Source of the DNA: JAIQFF01 sp963725615
GTDB lineage: Bacteria; Acidobacteriota; Terriglobia; Terriglobales; Acidobacteriaceae
Length of the DNA stretch: 64,000 nt
Assembly: GCA_963725615.1 (NCBI GenBank)
Contig: CAVRZO010000016.1
Span: 62,001-126,000, forward strand
Direction of reading: 5' to 3'
The stretch's first letter is position 1. Each line of letters starts with the position of its first letter. A program made the translations under genes and the position numbers. Of this stretch, positions 61,384-64,000 are shown piece by piece. The notes under the pieces were generated by a model that saw only the letters and a list, made by a program, of their open reading frames with translations, was not told where the DNA came from and made no database searches.

Positions 61384-62871
61384 CTACAGCGCAGTGCAGA
61401 CCGACTTTACTTCGGTGTACAGCTCTAGAACATCGTGGCCCATTTCACGCCCCCAGCCCGATTGCTTGTACCCGCCAAAGGGCAACGCGGCGTCGAATAC
61501 GTTGTAGCAGTTGATCCACACCGTGCCGGCCCGCATTTGCGAAGCCAGGCGATGCGCTTTCGCGACATCTTGCGTCCAAATGCCCGCCGCCAGTCCGTAC
61601 ACCGTGTCGTTGGCTCGCCTGAGGACGTCGTCGTAATCGGTGAACGGAATTGCGGACACCACCGGGCCGAAGATTTCCTCTCGCACGACTTTCATATTTT
61701 CGTTGGTATCGACCAGCACGGTTGGCTTGACGAAGTATCCCTTGTCGCCATGCCGACCGCCTCCAACCACCGCCTTCGCGCCTTCGGAGCGCCCGGATTC
61801 CAGGAAGCCACAAACGCGGTTGAGTTGCTCCTCGGAAACCAGAGGCCCCATATCGCTGGAGTCGTCCCACCCGGGACCGACGTTGATCTTCTCCGCCTTT
61901 GCCGACACGCCTTCGACCACCTGGTCGAAGATGCTTTTCTCGACGTAGAGGCGAGATCCGGCGCAGCAACACTGTCCGTGATTAAAGAAGATGGCGTTGG
62001 CGGAACCGGCAATGGCTGACTTGAGGTCGCCGTCGCCGAATACAACGTTGGGAGATTTGCCGCCCAGTTCGAGTGACACTTTCTTGAGGTTCCCGGCGGC
62101 GGCCTGAAGAATCAGTTTGCCGACTTCCGTGGAACCGGTGAAAGCCACCTTGTCGACGTCAGGATGCGACGCCAGGGCAGCCCCCGCGGTTTCACCATAG
62201 CCCGGGACGATGTTCACGACTCCGTCTGGAATTCCCGCTTCCTGAACCAGTTCGCCCAGACGCAAACACGTGAGCGGCGTCTGCTCCGCCGGTTTGAGTA
62301 CCACGGTGCATCCCGTTGCCAGGGCGGGTCCCAGCTTCCAGGCGGCCATCAGCAAGGGGAAATTCCACGGGATGATCTGACCGACGACTCCGACCGGCTG
62401 GCGCAAGGTGTAGGCCAGAAACTTCCCGCCAATCGGGATGGTATTGCCTTCAATCTTGGTCGCCCAGCCCGCCATATAGCGGAACAGGTCCACGGCCAGC
62501 GGGACGTCCGCCACCCGCGCGACCTTCAGGGGCTTTCCGTTGTCGAGCATTTCGAGTTCGGCAAACTCTTCCAGGTTTTGCTCCAGCAAATCTCCCAGCT
62601 TCCAGATCAAGCGTCCGCGCTCGGAGGGCGTCATCTTTGACCAGGGACCGGTCTCGAACGCGGATCGAGCCGCCTTGACGGCGCGGTCAATGTCCTCGCG
62701 ATCTCCCTCGGCGACGCGGGCCAGAATTTCGCCCGTGGCTGGGTTGTAGGTGGGGAATGTCTTGCCCGAGGCGGCTTCGACCCATTGTCCGTTAATCAGC
62801 ATCTTGCGGTTCTTGGAGATGTAGCTTGTAACCTTGTCGTCCCTGTGAACGCTTGATAATACGGTTGCCAT
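61384..62871 (-). CDS. Aldehyde dehydrogenase family protein
   Basis: A 495-residue ALDH. The NAD site and active site are intact: IIPWNFPLLMAAWKLGPALA near residue 165, FTGSTEVGK near 243, LELGGKSPNVVF with the general-base Glu near 267, and the nucleophile Cys in FNHGQCCCAGSRL near 301. The C-terminus (PFGGYKQSGWGRE) is typical of class 1/2 enzymes. It would oxidise an aliphatic or aromatic aldehyde to the acid with NAD(P)+. A strong GGAGGGAATC precedes the ATG. The substrate is not set by context; a CoA ligase gene starts about 1 kb away on the other strand. Confidence 0.93.
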   Translation of the reverse strand: MATVLSSVHRDDKVTSYISKNRKMLINGQWVEAASGKTFPTYNPATGEILARVAEGDREDIDRAVKAARSAFETGPWSKMTPSERGRLIWKLGDLLEQNLEEFAELEMLDNGKPLKVARVADVPLAVDLFRYMAGWATKIEGNTIPIGGKFLAYTLRQPVGVVGQIIPWNFPLLMAAWKLGPALATGCTVVLKPAEQTPLTCLRLGELVQEAGIPDGVVNIVPGYGETAGAALASHPDVDKVAFTGSTEVGKLILQAAAGNLKKVSLELGGKSPNVVFGDGDLKSAIAGSANAIFFNHGQCCCAGSRLYVEKSIFDQVVEGVSAKAEKINVGPGWDDSSDMGPLVSEEQLNRVCGFLESGRSEGAKAVVGGGRHGDKGYFVKPTVLVDTNENMKVVREEIFGPVVSAIPFTDYDDVLRRANDTVYGLAAGIWTQDVAKAHRLASQMRAGTVWINCYNVFDAALPFGGYKQSGWGREMGHDVLELYTEVKSVCTAL

Positions 62872-63442
62872 GATTCCCTCCTCAGTTGCGAATTTTCAGA
62901 TAGGCGTACGTCGAGGTACCGCCCCAGGACGGGGCAAGAGCAGGGCGTCCCGCTAAACCAAATAATAGCCGAGTTCGTATATCCAACCGGCCAACTATTA
63001 CCCACACCATCGGGGATTGTAGCTCATTACGGTGCAACAGAGGGGGCACTTTTCAAGTAATGCCTCGGTTCGGAACATGCACCCACCGATCATCGCCCCA
63101 CCACAAGGCCGTCATCCTGAGCGCAGTCTTTCGTCCCACGAAGCGGGACGAAAGCAAGCGAAGGACCTGTGCATTTCCGGCCAAGCTTCACTCGCCTGGC
63201 AGCGGTTTGGACGCTGCTATCTTCCGGAAATGCATGGGTCCTTCGTCGGGAGCCCTTCGCAACGCGAAGGGCCCCGCTTCCTCAGGATGACAGCCGCGTG
63301 AAAGTTAAAACTGAGCCACTACCCTCCTCGCAATGCCCGGATCAAGATAATTGGCTTTCAGGCTACGGACGGCGGGAAATCGTGTTTGTTTCGAGACCCA
63401 CTGTGTCTACAATGGATTTTCACGCCCGAGGTGACCTTGAAC
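62872..63442. other. Divergent intergenic region
   Basis: No gene is seen. It contains the inverted-repeat element at 63111-63291 described separately, and presumably the promoters of the aldehyde dehydrogenase and the membrane-protein gene. Confidence 0.4.
63111..63291. repeat. Nested inverted-repeat element (GTCATCCTGAG type)
   Basis: Terminal GTCATCCTGAG (63111) pairs with CTCAGGATGAC (63281). Inside, GAAGGACC and GCATTTCCGG (about 63160-63180) pair with CCGGAAATGC and GGTCCTTC (about 63224-63244). Two small hairpins sit within: CTTTCGTCCC/GGGACGAAAG, and GCCCTTCGC-aac-GCGAAGGGC at 63252-63272. Confidence 0.7.
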
Positions 63443-63817
63443 ATGCTCGATTCCCGCTCGCGCCGTTGGACAGTGATAGCCTCCGGGCTGCTGTGCGGGG
63501 CCCTGGCCATAGTCGTGCTGTTCACCAACCGCGGAGCATTCTTCAGCCCCCTGGCGGTGGTGGTGATGGGCGCGGTCGGATTGGCCGCCGTCCTGCTGCA
63601 ACTCCGCTTGCAGAATCGAGACCAGGCGCACTCTTCGAGCTCGCCCGCCTGGCTGAATGTCCTGGGCATTCTTTTTGCCCTGGCCGCATTCTTCGCCGAC
63701 CTGGTTCACAGCGCTCAGCAAATCACTGAAGCCCTGGCTTTGGGGGCGGTCGCCAGCTTTGGCGTCAGCGGCGTGATCATCCTGCGCAGTTTTCGCAAGC
63801 GCGCCACTTCCAAATGA
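63443..63817 (+). CDS. Small integral membrane protein
   Basis: A 124-residue protein with four predicted membrane helices (VIASGLLCGALAIVVLF, FFSPLAVVVMGAVGLAAVLL, WLNVLGILFALAAFFADLV, EALALGAVASFGVSGVIIL). GAGG lies upstream of the ATG. Its stop overlaps the next gene by 4 bp (ATGA), so the two are translationally coupled. Function is unknown. Confidence 0.7.
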   Translation: MLDSRSRRWTVIASGLLCGALAIVVLFTNRGAFFSPLAVVVMGAVGLAAVLLQLRLQNRDQAHSSSSPAWLNVLGILFALAAFFADLVHSAQQITEALALGAVASFGVSGVIILRSFRKRATSK

Positions 63818-64000
63818 GTTCGGGCGCGTCCATCCTCCTTCCCGACCCATTCAACACCGCCACCTATTTCATCGATCGACATCTTGACGAAGGCCGGGGA
63901 GAAAAAGTTGCCATCGAGGCGGGAGAGGCCCGCGTCACCTATCGTCAACTGGCAGAGAAAGTAAACTGCTTCGGAAACGGGTTGCGGCGGCTCGGCGTGC
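63814..64000 (+). CDS. Benzoate-CoA ligase-like AMP-dependent synthetase, N-terminus only
   Basis: The first 62 codons are visible. They match the N-terminus of benzoate/hydroxybenzoate-CoA ligase-type adenylate-forming enzymes: P-F-N-T-A-T-Y-F-I-D-R-H, then GEKVAIEAGEARVTYRQLAE and V-N-C-F-G-N-G-L-R-R-L-G-V. The ATP-binding and catalytic motifs lie beyond the window. It overlaps the membrane-protein gene by 4 bp. If it is a ligase for aromatic acids, the aldehyde dehydrogenase on the other strand could supply its substrate. Confidence 0.7.
   Translation, partial: MSSGASILLPDPFNTATYFIDRHLDEGRGEKVAIEAGEARVTYRQLAEKVNCFGNGLRRLGV

Overview
The window looks like chromosomal DNA of an acidobacterium (phylum Acidobacteriota, Koribacter/Terriglobia-like). 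This is inferred from gene content: a large Oar-like TonB-dependent receptor with a carboxypeptidase-regulatory-like N-terminus, an ASPIC/UnbV FG-GAP protein flanked by paralogous TPR proteins, many glycoside hydrolases, and intergenic regions full of GC-rich hairpin repeats. There is no rRNA or marker gene to prove it. Genes are moderately GC-rich and closely packed in short operons.

Layout. 1-2920: 3' end of an amidohydrolase, then a SIS-domain sugar isomerase/deaminase and a ROK kinase (amino-sugar type). 3554-3651: a tRNA-Sec (selC) gene. 3626-20652: a 17-kb segment bounded by selC and by a 25/26-nt copy of the selC 3' end, with the signature of a genomic island. It holds an SRPBCC/PEP-hydrolase-like/Tm-1-like trio, a GH31 and a GH127 enzyme (both with Tat signals), TPR - TonB receptor - ASPIC/UnbV - TPR, and a truncated IS110 transposase. 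LacI-type AAACGTTT operators sit upstream of the GH31, GH127 and TonB-receptor genes, so these probably form one regulon for scavenging a plant-type oligosaccharide. 21062-25197: a CHASE3 histidine kinase and a GAF-fused alpha-glucan phosphorylase. 25595-28284: a small protein, an SDR and a GH39 enzyme. 28586-41556: an ABC exporter, a cyclic-beta-glucan-synthase-like protein lacking the usual C-terminal phosphorylase part, PilZ, SDR, a glycogen-debranching-type enzyme and a GH63 glucosidase. 41650-42320: a two-gene cassette with a palindromic operator. 42680-51588: a nitrogen/ion cluster (porin, tiny membrane proteins, Amt, TPR, CPA2 antiporter, P-II, GlnD). 51735-58062: an exopolysaccharide/dTDP-rhamnose operon (Wza-like, GumC/Wzz-like, two GT4 domains, RmlB, RmlD) with a divergent LuxR-type regulator. 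59357-64000: a lipoprotein, a PQQ-type beta-propeller, an aldehyde dehydrogenase, a membrane protein and the start of a benzoate-CoA-ligase-like gene.

Three things stand out. First, the selC-bounded island. Second, an in-frame UGA in a GT4 glycosyltransferase, at a position of the C-terminal E-x-x-A-x-G-x-P-V-V-A-S motif where Cys is common, in a genome that has tRNA-Sec; the same kilobase also carries a frameshift and a chimeric gene junction, so a decayed gene is an equally serious explanation. Third, a dispersed class of intergenic cassettes built from strings of perfect 6-9 bp hairpins, most with three-base loops, bounded by longer inverted repeats; at least ten occur in 64 kb. glnD and gumC appear frameshifted; whether this is biology or sequencing error cannot be told from one sequence.
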